Shown: positions 8,402 to 17,907, counted from the stretch's first letter. The stretch: DNA of 64,000 nucleotides from Tranquillimonas sp964472855 (GCA_964472855.1 CAYYMJ010000008.1:7983-71982); one strand, 5' to 3'. The notes: generated by a model not told the origin, from the letters alone. A program made the numbers and translations.

Positions 8402-9327
8402 GTCGCGGCCAGCCGCTGCACCAGCGCGGTGGCGTCCGAGCCGGGGTCGGTTTCAAGGCCGGGATAGGCCACGGTCTGCTCCAGCGTGATGCCGTCGCCG
8501 GCAGCCTCGTCAAACAGGCGCTCGATCCGGGCCCGGTCGTCGCCCGGAAGATGGCGCAGCTCGAACCGCAACTCTGCGTGGTCGGGCACGATATTCAGCG
8601 CCGTGCCGCCGGACAGCGTGCCGACATGCACGGTGGAATACGGCACCGAATAGGCATTGTCCCGCGCGCCGCTGGTGGCCAGCATCTTCTGGATTGCGCG
8701 CAGTTCCTGCACGAAATCGGCAGCCAGGTAGAGCGCGTTGACATAGCGCGGCGCCAGCGCCGAATGCCCGGCCTCGCCCCGCGCGGTAGCGATATACCCC
8801 AGCTTGCCCTTGTGCCCGGTCACGACCGACATCTCCGTCGGCTCGCCCACGATGGCCACCCGTGCCGTGCCAAAGCCGGGCGGCATGGCCGCGATCATGT
8901 GGCCCATGCCGACGCAGCCGATTTCCTCGTCATACGATATCGAGAACATCAGCGGCTGTTGCAGCCGCGCGGCATCGGTCCGTTCGGCCAGCGCCAGCAT
9001 CGCGGCCAGAAAGCCCTTCATGTCGGTGGTTCCGCGCCCGAACAGCCGGTCGCCTTCCTGGGTCAGGCGAAACGGCGGCCGGGTCCAGGCCTGGCCCTCG
9101 GCCGGCACCACGTCACTATGAGCCGACAAGACGATGCCGGCGCCGGTTTCCGGCCCGGCGCAGGCGAACAGCCCGGCCTTGGTGCCCGTGGGGTCGACGA
9201 CACGGGCAACCCGAAAGCCCCGCCCCCGCAGCAGGTCGGTAACAAAGGCGATCAGGTCCAGGTTCGACGCCGCGCTGACGGTGTCAAAGCCGATCAGCCG
9301 GTCAAGGTTGGCAAGGGTCCGCGTCAT
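8402..9327 (-). CDS. argE: Acetylornithine deacetylase / M20 deacetylase (3' partial)
   Basis: At least 308 residues of an M20-family di-zinc amidase, cut off at its C-terminus by the gap. The metal-binding motifs are in order: SAHSDVVP, GRGTTDMKG and DEEIGCVG, then GEPT. The dimerisation-domain motif GEAGHSA and GGTALNIVPD follow. This matches the ArgE branch, which removes acetyl from N2-acetylornithine. Its ATG (9327) overlaps the stop of the upstream PLP-decarboxylase gene (ATGA), so the two are translationally coupled. That is unusual for an arginine-synthesis gene and raises the possibility of another N-acyl amino acid substrate. Confidence 0.8.
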
Positions 9328-10676
9328 GGCGCCGGCACCATGGTGCGCAACACGGCAAGCACCTCGTCGGCGTCGGTGGCGGGGTTGACGATGCACAGGC
9401 GGAACACCTTCTGCCCGGCCCAGCCGGTCGGCAGGCACAACAGCGCGCCCGAACGGCGATGGATCTCGGCCCAGGCATCCATGTCGCTGTCGGTCATGGC
9501 GGTGGCACGAAACAGGATCACCGTCAGCTGTGGCCCCAGCAACAGCTCTAACCCGTCGGTCGCCGCGATGCCGTCGGCAATCTGGCGGGCGGTGGCGATG
9601 GTCCGGGCAATGGCGCGGGCATAGGCGCCGGTGCCGTGGGTGACGAGCGAAAACCACAAGGGCAGGCCCCGGGCCCGGCGCGTCAGGTGCAGGGCATAGT
9701 CGGAAGGGTTGAAGCGGTCAGGCGCGAGCGCGTCGAGATACACCGCCGACTGGCCGTGGGCGGCGCGGCCGTCTGCGGCGTCGCGATAGACCAGCGCGCA
9801 ACTGTCATAGGGGGCAAACAGCCACTTGTGCGGGTCGACGATCAGGCTGTCGGCGCCTTCGATACCGGCGAATTGCGGGCGCGCGGCCGGGTCGGCCATG
9901 GCCGCCAGCCCATAGGCGCCGTCGACATGCAGCCACAGGCCGTGTTCATGCGCCAGTTGCGCCAGCCCGGCCAGGTCGTCGACCGCGCCCGAGTTGGTGG
10001 CGCCGGCGTTGGCCACGATGGCGAAAAAGGCGTCAGGCTCGGCCAGTGCGGCGCTGGCTGCGGCCGCCGACATCCGCCCCTGCGCGTCGGGCGAAACGGT
10101 GACCGCATCCACGTCCATCACCTCGCACGCCGCATGGATCGAGCTGTGGGCCTCGGTCGAGCACAACACCTTCCAGCGCGCCGGCACCTGCCCGGCCCGT
10201 TTGCGCCGGGCGCGGGCCCGGGCCGCATGCAGCGCCGACAGGTTGCCCAGCGTGCCGCCGGCCACGAACACGCCGCCCGCCGAGGCCGGCCAGCCCGCCA
10301 GATCGGCGCACCAGCGCAGCACCTGGTTCTCGGCGTGAATCGCCCCGGCACCGCCGTCCCAGTTGCCGGCAAATATCCCCGCCGCCCCGAGGGCGGCATC
10401 AAAGCTCAGCGCCGCGTGGGTCGGCGCCGAAGCCACGAAGGCCAGGCTCGACGGGTGGCCGAAGGGGCGCGTTGCCGGCAGCACGGTATCCGTGAACAGC
10501 GCAAACGCCCGGTCCCAGCCGCGCCCGTCGTCGGTGATTGCGCCGGCCATGCTGCGGTCAAGCGCCGCGACCGTCTGGGCGCCGTGGGTCGGGTCGGGTC
10601 CGCGCTGCAACCGTTCGCTGACCCACGCCAGCATCTGCGCGGTGGCCTCGGGCGAAAAGGGAAATGGCCCGGTCAT
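9324..10676 (-). CDS. Group II PLP-dependent amino-acid decarboxylase
   Basis: A 450-residue fold-type I decarboxylase of the aromatic amino acid/glutamate decarboxylase group. The PLP lysine is K284 in SLIVDPHKW. Cofactor-site motifs are FVAGGTLGNLSAL, STEAHSSI and HVDGAYG. The length fits bacterial aromatic-L-amino-acid decarboxylases, but substrate cannot be assigned. It is co-operonic with the ArgE-like gene, whose start overlaps its stop. Together they could act on an N-acyl amino acid by deacylation followed by decarboxylation; this is inference. Confidence 0.8.
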   Translation of the reverse strand: MTGPFPFSPEATAQMLAWVSERLQRGPDPTHGAQTVAALDRSMAGAITDDGRGWDRAFALFTDTVLPATRPFGHPSSLAFVASAPTHAALSFDAALGAAGIFAGNWDGGAGAIHAENQVLRWCADLAGWPASAGGVFVAGGTLGNLSALHAARARARRKRAGQVPARWKVLCSTEAHSSIHAACEVMDVDAVTVSPDAQGRMSAAAASAALAEPDAFFAIVANAGATNSGAVDDLAGLAQLAHEHGLWLHVDGAYGLAAMADPAARPQFAGIEGADSLIVDPHKWLFAPYDSCALVYRDAADGRAAHGQSAVYLDALAPDRFNPSDYALHLTRRARGLPLWFSLVTHGTGAYARAIARTIATARQIADGIAATDGLELLLGPQLTVILFRATAMTDSDMDAWAEIHRRSGALLCLPTGWAGQKVFRLCIVNPATDADEVLAVLRTMVPAP

Positions 10677-11032
10677 GCCGGGCCGGCCCCGGGGTGGCGG
10701 GCGGCGAAGCGGGAATTGCTGGTGATGTTCATTTTGGTCCCTTGGCGGCGGCCGGGGGCCGGTCGCGGCCCGAGCTAATCACGGCGCGCGGCCTGGGTCC
10801 AGCCGCGCCGGCAACGCCGGCCGTGGCGGTCGCCGTTCCGGGCAAAAACCGCGGATTTTCCCCATTTCTCACATGTTGAAACCGGTTTCAATTGACAGAG
10901 CGCAGCTTCTGCGCAGGACTATGGTTTGCGGCAACCAACATAAAACGGACCTGTCCATGGGCTTGCGTGCCGCTGCTATGCGGACAGGCGCCGAACTGCG
11001 CCCTTCATCGGGCGGTAACCGGGAGAATCACA
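10677..11032. other. Intergenic region upstream of the sugar ABC operon
   Basis: A 356-bp divergent spacer between the decarboxylase gene (minus) and the sugar-binding protein gene (plus). The first ~180 bp is GC-rich and holds only short inverted repeats. The second half carries the operator described separately. I find no plausible coding sequence. Confidence 0.6.
10876..10897 (+). promoter_or_regulatory. LacI-family operator with -35 element
   Basis: A perfect 16-bp palindrome TTGAAACCGGTTTCAA (10876-10891) directly abuts TTGACA (10892-10897). This is the classic shape of a LacI-family operator, close to the sites used by AglR-type regulators of alpha-glucoside transporters. A second short palindrome, GCGCAG-CTT-CTGCGC (10900-10914), lies in the promoter spacer. 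No LacI-family gene is in the window, so the regulator must be elsewhere. Confidence 0.7.
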
Positions 11033-12298
11033 ATGAAGCGACTTTGGAAAACCACGGCAATCGCCACCGGTCTGGTCGCCGGCGGCCTTGCGGCCCAGGC
11101 CGACGAGGTCAATTTCCTGTGCTATCAGGACAGCAACGAATGCGAAGTCTTCGCGTCGATGGCCGGAAAATTCACCGAGATGACCGGCCACACGGTTACC
11201 ATCAACACCGTGGGCTATGAAGTGATCCGCGATCAGTTGGAGAACCAGTTGCAGACCGGCGCCGCGCCCGACGTGGCCCGGGTTACCAACCTTGGCGGGC
11301 TGAACCAGTATTACCTGAACCTCGCCGACCATGTGGACAGCGGCTATTGGGAGCAGAATTATTCCGCCACCCTGCCCTGGTTCCGCAAGCCCGGCGGCGA
11401 AGACAACGGCATCTACGGCTGGATGACCCAGCTGACCGTGACCGGGCCCTATGTGAACCTGACCGCTTTCGAAGATGCCGGCGTCGATCTGCCCGGCGAA
11501 GGCGCCACATGGGACGAATGGGCCGCCGCGGCCAAGGAAGTGCAGGACGCCAACGGCATGACCGCCGGTCTGGTCATGGACCGCACCGCCCACCGCTGGG
11601 CCGGTCCGGCCTTTTCCTACGGCGCCAAGTTCTTCGATGAAAACGGTGTGCCGATCCTTGTCGACGACGGCTTCCGCGACTTTGCCAAGGTGTTCATCGG
11701 CTGGCACGAAAGCGGGCTGATGCCCGCCGAAGGCTGGCCGGCCGGTTCCGGCACCCAGTATCGCAACGCCGCGCCGCTGTTCCTGTCGGGCGATGCCGCG
11801 ATGCACATGTCCGGGTCGTGGATGATCAACAACTACGCGACCAACATCAAGGACTTTGACTGGCAGGCGGTTCCCATCCCCTGTGGCCCCGGCGGCTGTG
11901 GCGCCATGCCCGGCGGCTCGGCCCTGGTGGCGTTCTCGTCCACCGAGGTGCCCGAAGCGGCGGCGGCCTGGATCGACTTCATGGCCCAGACCGAGAATGC
12001 CGAGATGTTCGCGTCCGAGACCAACAACATTTCCGCGCATCAGGGCCTGCAGGCATCGGGGGTCGACTATCAGAACGCCTCGCCCGCTGTGGCCGCGGCG
12101 CTGTCGACCTTCGCCGCCAACGCCGGCAAGGCCGCCGACACCACGCCTCAGGCCTATACGTTCCAGGGCTATGCCAAGAACTTCGCGATCTATGGCATCG
12201 TTCCGGACTATATCACCAAGGCTATCAACGGCGAGATGAGCCTGGATGACGCGCTGGCCGCGATCGACCAGGACGTTGCCGCCAAGATCGCCGAATAA
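11033..12298 (+). CDS. aglE: Carbohydrate ABC transporter, periplasmic binding protein (AglE type)
   Basis: A 421-residue family 1 extracellular solute-binding protein. It has an N-terminal Sec signal (a basic MKRLWK start, a short hydrophobic core, then the AAQA/D cleavage region around residue 23). The mature part has the features of sugar-binding proteins: PDVARVTNLGGL, the QLTVTGPYVN strand and SGDAAMHMSGSWMINN. It delivers a sugar to the permeases encoded just downstream. Start ATG 11033 follows GGGAG. Alpha-glucoside specificity is inferred from the operator and the unusual second permease. Confidence 0.85.
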   Translation: MKRLWKTTAIATGLVAGGLAAQADEVNFLCYQDSNECEVFASMAGKFTEMTGHTVTINTVGYEVIRDQLENQLQTGAAPDVARVTNLGGLNQYYLNLADHVDSGYWEQNYSATLPWFRKPGGEDNGIYGWMTQLTVTGPYVNLTAFEDAGVDLPGEGATWDEWAAAAKEVQDANGMTAGLVMDRTAHRWAGPAFSYGAKFFDENGVPILVDDGFRDFAKVFIGWHESGLMPAEGWPAGSGTQYRNAAPLFLSGDAAMHMSGSWMINNYATNIKDFDWQAVPIPCGPGGCGAMPGGSALVAFSSTEVPEAAAAWIDFMAQTENAEMFASETNNISAHQGLQASGVDYQNASPAVAAALSTFAANAGKAADTTPQAYTFQGYAKNFAIYGIVPDYITKAINGEMSLDDALAAIDQDVAAKIAE

Positions 12299-12319
12299 GC
12301 GAACAGGGGGGCCGGTTGC

Positions 12320-13387
12320 ATGGAAGTCTTCGACGCCGTCCGAGACGCGTTTTCCGGCAGCAACTGGCCCCTTTACCTGTTGATCTATTTCGTCGTCGGC
12401 TGGATCGTGATCCGGCCCGGCGGCGGGATCGGCGCCCAGTTTGTCAGCGTCGTGGGCTGGCCGATCGAGGCCACCCAGCGCATCGCCGGCGCCACCGGCC
12501 TGCCGTATCTGTTTCTGCTGCCGAACTTTATTGTGTTCGGGCTGTTCACCTTTGCGCCGCTGTTCGTCAACGTCGGCTTCTCGGTGACCGAGGGCCAGTC
12601 GATCCTGTTCAGCGACCGCCCCTATGCCGGGACCGCCAATTTCGAGCGTCTGCTGGGCGACATCAACATCGATACCGGCCAGTTGAACCGCGAGGATGAC
12701 AAATTCCTTCAGGCGGTGGCCGACACGGCCGTGTTCGTGGTGTTCCAGGTGCCGATCATGATCTTCTTTGCGCTGTGCACCGCGCTGGCGCTGAACCGCG
12801 ACATTCGCGGGCGCGGCTTCTGGCGGTCGGTTTTCTTTTATCCGGTGATGCTGTCGCCCGTGGTGGTGGCGTTCCTGTGGACACTGGTGCTGAAACGCCA
12901 GGGGGCATTGTCGGTCACGCTGCAGAACTGGGGCTGGATCGACGAGCCGATCCAGTGGCTGCAAGACCCAAGCTGGACGATGTTCTGGTCGGTCTTCGTG
13001 TTCACATGGGCGCATCTGGGGTTTTACATGCTGATCCTGCTGGCCGGGCTGCAGGCCATTCCCAAGGACCTGTATGAAGCCGCCGAGATGGACGGCACCT
13101 CGCCCTGGCGACAACTGAGGCGTATCACGCTGCCCCTGCTGGGCCCGACGCTGCTGGTGGTGACCGTGCTGTCGCTGATCAAGGCATTCCAGGCCTTTGA
13201 AGAGCTTTACGCGCTGAACGTGCGCTGGATCTCGGTTGTAGCCTATATCTTCGAAACCTCCGGCCTGCGCGGCAATCCTACCGCCCACGGGCTGGGGCTG
13301 GCGGCGGTCGCGTCGCTGCTGGTGGCCGCGGGGCTGATCATCCTGTCGCTTGTGCAGATCTGGATTTCAGCGAGGGCCTCGCGATGA
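12320..13387 (+). CDS. aglF: Carbohydrate ABC transporter permease 1 (AglF type)
   Basis: A 355-residue inner-membrane permease with about eight hydrophobic segments, longer than the usual 290-residue MalF-like proteins because of an N-terminal extension of two helices. The cytoplasmic EAA loop that contacts the ATPase is EAAEMDGTSPWRQLRRITLPLL. It is 21 bp after the binding-protein gene, and its stop overlaps the next start (ATGA at 13384), so it is in the same operon. Confidence 0.88.
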   Translation: MEVFDAVRDAFSGSNWPLYLLIYFVVGWIVIRPGGGIGAQFVSVVGWPIEATQRIAGATGLPYLFLLPNFIVFGLFTFAPLFVNVGFSVTEGQSILFSDRPYAGTANFERLLGDINIDTGQLNREDDKFLQAVADTAVFVVFQVPIMIFFALCTALALNRDIRGRGFWRSVFFYPVMLSPVVVAFLWTLVLKRQGALSVTLQNWGWIDEPIQWLQDPSWTMFWSVFVFTWAHLGFYMLILLAGLQAIPKDLYEAAEMDGTSPWRQLRRITLPLLGPTLLVVTVLSLIKAFQAFEELYALNVRWISVVAYIFETSGLRGNPTAHGLGLAAVASLLVAAGLIILSLVQIWISARASR

Positions 13388-14516
13388 CCGCCGTTTGGAG
13401 CTTTCTGTCGCGAACCCGCGGCCGTGGCCGGCTGAGTTGGGTCGACTGGGTCACCTATATCTACCTCGGGCTTGGCTTCCTGCTGATCTTTCTGCCGGTC
13501 TGCTGGCTGCTGCTCAACAGCTTCAAGACCCAGTTCCAGTTGGAAAAACAGGACCTGTCGCTGCTGCCCAGCGAATATACGCAAGTGGCACGCGCCACCG
13601 TCTATGGCCCTGAAGGCCGGTCGATCTTCATCATCGACGGGTTGCCCGGCTGGGTGCTGGACTGGCGCGGAATGAATAACGACGAACGCGCGCAGCAAGA
13701 TGTCGCGGGGCTGCTGGCGCGCTGGGATGGCGACGGCTTTTACGCCCTGCGCAGCGCGCTGGGACAGGTGCCGGTGCTGGCCCGGGCCCTGATCGCCGAC
13801 AAGAACCTGCCCGACTGGCTGGTGCGCTATCCCGCGCTGACCAACACCGCCAAGGAAGCCTTCGATGTCGAGACCGCGCTGGCCGGGCTTGACGACGAAG
13901 AGGTGCGCCTGTTGTCCGAGTTTCTCGGCCGGGCACCTTTCCAGCCCAACAAGCTCAGCGGTCAGGTTCTGGTTACCGCCATTCACCCCGACACGGGCCA
14001 ACGCCAACGCTTTGCCGTGCCCCGCTGGGACCCCAGCAAGGAAACCCTGCCCGCCCGGGTGGCCGACAATTCGCAGGATGGCGTGATCAGGATCGCCACC
14101 GCGACCGCCGAGGTCGAGCGCCGCATCCGCCCGGCATTCACCAACTATACCGAGCCTCTGGCCGGCACCACGTCGATGGTCACCGTCAATTTCGCGCGCT
14201 GCTTCACCAATTCGTTCCTCGCCACGATGCTGGCCACGATCATCACGCTGACCATCAACTCGATGGCCGCCTTCGCCCTGTCGAAATACCAGTTCCGCGG
14301 GCGCACGTTCTTCTTCTTCTTCATCCTCGCCACACTGATGGTGCCGGCGACCATCACGCTGGTGGGGGTCTTCAAGGCCATTCACGCCACAGGGCTGTCA
14401 GGCTCGATCTGGGGGGTGATCATACCCGGGGCGGCAACGCCCGCCGGCGTGTTCCTGCTGCGGCAATACATGCTGACCATCCCCGAGGAACTGCTCGAGG
14501 CCGCCCGCATGGACGC
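13384..14516 (+). CDS. aglG: Carbohydrate ABC transporter permease 2 with large periplasmic insertion (AglG type, 3' partial)
   Basis: The first 377 residues of a MalG-like permease. Between the first helix (residues ~18-42) and the second (~280) sits a soluble insertion of some 230 residues. Such an insertion is characteristic of AglG/GgtD-type permeases and absent from most sugar transporters. The C-terminal EAA loop is just starting (EELLEAARMD) when the assembly gap interrupts it, so the last ~70 residues are missing. The upstream overlap with permease 1 is 4 bp. Confidence 0.85.
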
Positions 14517-14616
14517 NNNNNNNNNNNNNNNNNNNNNNNNNNNNNNNNNNNNNNNNNNNNNNNNNNNNNNNNNNNNNNNNNNNNNNNNNNNNNNNNNNNN
14601 NNNNNNNNNNNNNNNN
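14517..14616. other. Assembly gap (100 N)
   Basis: A run of 100 N inside the sugar-transporter operon. The flanks do not match each other. It hides the end of the second permease. In agl operons an alpha-glucosidase gene sits at this point, so more than the permease end may be missing. Confidence 1.
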
Positions 14617-14629
14617 CGGGGCTGAAATA

Positions 14630-15697
14630 ATGTCGAACCTCACCCTGCGCGACGTGCATAAATCCTACGGCCCCGTCGACGTGATCCACGGCATCGACAT
14701 GGAAATCGCCTCGGGCGACTTCTGCGTGTTCGTGGGGCCGTCGGGCTGCGGAAAATCGACCCTGCTGCGCATGATCGCCGGGCTCGAAGACATCACCGCC
14801 GGTGACGTGGCCATCGGCGGCGATGTGGTCAACCATATCCCCGCCGCCCAGCGCGGGCTGGCCATGGTGTTCCAGAGCTACGCGCTCTACCCGCACATGT
14901 CGGTGCGCCAGAACATGTCGTTCGGGCTGGAAAATCTCAAGATGTCGCGGGCCGAAATCACCGAACGCGTGGCCGAAGCGGCGCGCATGCTGCAGATCGA
15001 GCCACTGATGGACCGCAAGCCCGGCCAGCTGTCCGGTGGCCAGCGCCAGCGCATCGCCATCGGGCGCGCCGTGGTCCGCGAGCCCAGGATTTTCCTGTTC
15101 GACGAACCACTCTCCAACCTCGATGCCGAATTGCGCGTGGCCATGCGGGCCGAAATCGCCGAACTGCACAGGCGGCTGAAAAACACGATGATCTATGTCA
15201 CCCACGACCAGGTCGAAGCCATGACCATGGCCGACAAGATCGCGGTCCTGCGGCTGGGGGTGGTGGAACAATTCGGCAAACCGCTCGACCTGTTCAACAC
15301 CCCGGCCAACCGCTTCGTCGCCGGTTTCATCGGCTCGCCGTCGATGAACTTCCTGAAAGGCACGGTCCGCGACGGCACGGTCATGCTGGACAACGGCGCA
15401 TCCCAGGCGCTGGATAACCGATTTGCCACCCGCGAGGGCCAGACGGTCGAGCTTGGGATCCGCGCCGGAGACCTGATCGTCGGCGACCCCGGCGGCATTC
15501 GGGTCACGGTCAACACCGTGGAACAGTTGGGCGCCGAAAGCTATCTCTACTGCCAGACCGACGTTGGCGAACAAATCACCGTGCACGAAAGCGGTCAATC
15601 CGGTGTCGGCCGCGGCGACGAGGTGCGGCTGCATATCAATGCCGGCGCCATGCACCTGTTCGACCTCGACAGCGGCCAGAGCTGCCGCAGCGACTGA
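14630..15697 (+). CDS. aglK: Sugar ABC transporter ATP-binding protein (UgpC/MsiK/AglK type)
   Basis: A 355-residue ABC ATPase. Walker A is GPSGCGKST (residues 36-44), then the Q-loop FQSYALYPHMSV, the signature LSGGQRQR, Walker B IFLFDEPLSNLD and the switch histidine in YVTHDQ. The C-terminal ~120 residues form the TOBE/regulatory domain typical of carbohydrate importers. It powers the permeases upstream. The start ATG 14630 overlaps a TAA that closes an upstream frame (TAATG), consistent with translational coupling across the gap. Confidence 0.93.
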   Translation: MSNLTLRDVHKSYGPVDVIHGIDMEIASGDFCVFVGPSGCGKSTLLRMIAGLEDITAGDVAIGGDVVNHIPAAQRGLAMVFQSYALYPHMSVRQNMSFGLENLKMSRAEITERVAEAARMLQIEPLMDRKPGQLSGGQRQRIAIGRAVVREPRIFLFDEPLSNLDAELRVAMRAEIAELHRRLKNTMIYVTHDQVEAMTMADKIAVLRLGVVEQFGKPLDLFNTPANRFVAGFIGSPSMNFLKGTVRDGTVMLDNGASQALDNRFATREGQTVELGIRAGDLIVGDPGGIRVTVNTVEQLGAESYLYCQTDVGEQITVHESGQSGVGRGDEVRLHINAGAMHLFDLDSGQSCRSD

Positions 15698-15709
15698 CCA
15701 CGACCGACC

Positions 15710-15888
15710 CTACTTCTGTCCGCAAATATCCCGGGGGGTGAATGCGCCCCCAAGGGCGCAGAGGGGGGCAGCACCCCCCTTTGTTGCGCGCCGCCAATGG
15801 CGGCGCAATCCATTGCCCCAGGGGGCGCTGCCCCCGTCCGAAGGCTGACGCCTCCGGACTCCCCCGGGATGTTTTCGGACAGAAGTAG
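15710..15888. repeat. Bidirectional GC-rich palindromic intergenic element
   Basis: A 179-bp element between two convergent genes. Its ends are inverted copies: CTACTTCTGTCC..AAATATCCCGGGG at the left (from 15710) and CCCCGGGAT-GTTTTC-GGACAGAAGTAG at the right (to 15888). The interior has nested GC hairpins of the GGGGGCAGCACCCCC type. Partial copies occur at 2529 and 31861. It probably acts as a terminator in both directions and belongs to a dispersed repeat family. Confidence 0.75.
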
Positions 15889-15900
15889 CCCAGCGGTTGC

Positions 15901-17379
15901 TCAACGGCGGGCGCGCCGTTCGCGCAGGACCGCGCGCAGATGCAGACCCAGCACCAGCAGGATCATCAGGAACAGAATGAAGGCGATGGGTCGGTCGATC
16001 ATGTCCATCGGGGTCTTGAGCCGCGCCATGGAGCTGCGCAGCTTTACCTCCATGATGCCGCCAAGAACCATGCCCAGCACAATGGGCACGACCGGCAGGT
16101 TCAGGCGCTTCAGGATGAAGCCGAAGACCCCGATCACTGCCGCGATGGCGCAGTCGACGGCGCTGTTGCGCAGGGAATAGACACCGACAAAGCTCAGCAC
16201 CATGATCATCACCCCCAGAAAGCGCGTCGGGATCTGGATGATCTTCAGCAACAGGTTGGTCGAGGATAGCAGGAACAGCACCACCGCCACGTTCAGCGCC
16301 AGCAACGCGAGGTAGATGGCCACCACGAAATCCATCTGGCTTTCGAAAAGCTGCGGGCCCGGAATGACATTGTGGACGTAGAAGACGGACAGCATCATCG
16401 CCGTCAGTGCCTCGCCCGGGATGCCCAGCGCCAGAAGCGGAATCATTGCTGCCGCCGGCACCGCGTTGTTGGCGGTTTCCGAGGCCACCAGCCCTTCGGG
16501 GGCGCCCTGTCCGAACATCTCGGGGGTTTTCGACGTGCGCTGCCCGTAGGTGTAGCTGAGGAATTGCGCGGTAAATTCGCCGACCCCGGGGATCATGCCC
16601 ATCAACACCCCGAAAGAGGCCGACACGGACGTCAGGCGCTTGTGCTGGAACAGCTCGCGAAAGCCCTGGAACAGCCCGCCGTCGATCCGGGCCGACCGGG
16701 GCCTTTCGTCAGGCTGGACAAGCAGCAGGATCGCCTGTGATATCGCGAAGAGGCCCAGCACCACGACAATCAGGTCAACGCCGCCAGCCAGCCAGCTTTG
16801 ATCGAAGGTGAAGCGTTTCGAATAGCGGATGGTTTCCAGCCCGATGGTATTCAGGAAGATGCCGAGGCAGGCCATCATGCCGGCGGCAAGCACGTTGCCG
16901 CGATGGGCTGTCACCACCAGGATGATGCCAAGCAGCGCCGCAAGGAAGATCTCGCGCGATCCGAAATGCGGCGCGATCCAGGCCAGGACCGGTGCCAGCA
17001 CGATCAGCGCCAGCACCGAAAACACCCCGCCGAAGAAGCTGGCGGAATAGGCAAGGCTCAGCGCGCGCCGGCCCTCGCCACGCTTGGTCATCGGGTAACC
17101 GTCGTAGGTTGTCAGCGCGTTCACCGCCGTGCCGGGTGTGTTGATCAGGATGGCCGGGATCGCGCCGCCGTACATGGAACTGCCGTAGATGCCCAAAAGC
17201 GCCGTCAGCCCGACGATCGGGTCCAGCGAAAACGTGGCCGGCAGCAGAATGGCAATGGCCACCGCCGCGCCAACGCCCGGGATGGCCCCGATCACCACCC
17301 CCCCGACCGAGCCGACCAGCAACGCCAGCCCCACGTCCCAGCGCCACAGGATGCCAATCGCGGAAAGCAGCAGGTCCAT
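15901..17379 (-). CDS. tctA: Tripartite tricarboxylate transporter, large permease
   Basis: A 492-residue TctA-family protein with about twelve hydrophobic segments. Signature motifs are GAIPGVGAAVA near the N-terminus, YGSSMYGGAIPAILINTPGT and GMIPGVGEFTAQFLSY. With TctB and the periplasmic TctC it forms a secondary importer of carboxylates, driven by an ion gradient. It starts 3 bp after the tctB stop, so it is the last gene of tctCBA. The substrate is unknown; TctC proteins are highly diversified. Confidence 0.92.
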   Translation of the reverse strand: MDLLLSAIGILWRWDVGLALLVGSVGGVVIGAIPGVGAAVAIAILLPATFSLDPIVGLTALLGIYGSSMYGGAIPAILINTPGTAVNALTTYDGYPMTKRGEGRRALSLAYSASFFGGVFSVLALIVLAPVLAWIAPHFGSREIFLAALLGIILVVTAHRGNVLAAGMMACLGIFLNTIGLETIRYSKRFTFDQSWLAGGVDLIVVVLGLFAISQAILLLVQPDERPRSARIDGGLFQGFRELFQHKRLTSVSASFGVLMGMIPGVGEFTAQFLSYTYGQRTSKTPEMFGQGAPEGLVASETANNAVPAAAMIPLLALGIPGEALTAMMLSVFYVHNVIPGPQLFESQMDFVVAIYLALLALNVAVVLFLLSSTNLLLKIIQIPTRFLGVMIMVLSFVGVYSLRNSAVDCAIAAVIGVFGFILKRLNLPVVPIVLGMVLGGIMEVKLRSSMARLKTPMDMIDRPIAFILFLMILLVLGLHLRAVLRERRARR

Positions 17380-17382
17380 GGC

Positions 17383-17907
17383 CTAGAAATTCACGATCAG
17401 AAAGGTTTTCAGCGCCCCCGAGGGCAGCCAGTCATAGATGGCGCCACCGGGGATGCGCACCGACAGCAACGCCTTGAACACCACCACCACCGCCAGCGCG
17501 AACCCAGCCGCCAGCCACAGCGTACGCGCATCGCGATAGCCGGCGCGCAGGGCCAGAAGCGTTGCAAAGACCAGGCTGGCCAGCAGATACCCGATCTGCG
17601 GCACCGCCCAGACATAGACCATGAACCAGATGGCAAATTCGATCGACCGCAGCCAGGTCAGGCCTTCGGCCAGCTCGACCTCGATCCGCGGAGCGCGCAA
17701 ACGGGTTGCCAGATGCGCAACGCCAAAAAGCAGCATTCCGACCACGCCGACGCCGGGCCAGAGCGCCGGCTGCCCCAAGACCTTGCCATTTTTGACCCAG
17801 ATCACCTGCGCCGGGATCTGGGTCACCAGAAACAGCGCCAGCAGAACGAAGAGTGCGGCGAACAGCAAGGCTCCGGGACGGTGCCGGACGTTGGATGGGT
17901 TTTTCAC
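17383..17907 (-). CDS. tctB: Tripartite tricarboxylate transporter, small membrane subunit
   Basis: A 174-residue protein with four predicted membrane helices, the size and layout of TctB, which bridges TctC and TctA. There is no ATG at the beginning of the conserved part. A GTG at 17907 preceded by AAGGGGC is the best start; the frame extension to 18057 overlaps the tctC end. It lies between tctC and tctA on the same strand. Confidence 0.8.
   Translation of the reverse strand: MKNPSNVRHRPGALLFAALFVLLALFLVTQIPAQVIWVKNGKVLGQPALWPGVGVVGMLLFGVAHLATRLRAPRIEVELAEGLTWLRSIEFAIWFMVYVWAVPQIGYLLASLVFATLLALRAGYRDARTLWLAAGFALAVVVVFKALLSVRIPGGAIYDWLPSGALKTFLIVNF

Noticed and set aside
10976..13288. A 770-residue minus-strand open frame antisense to the sugar-binding protein and permease genes.
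   Set aside because: It is His/Gly/Arg-rich, matches no family, and mirrors two clearly real plus-strand genes.
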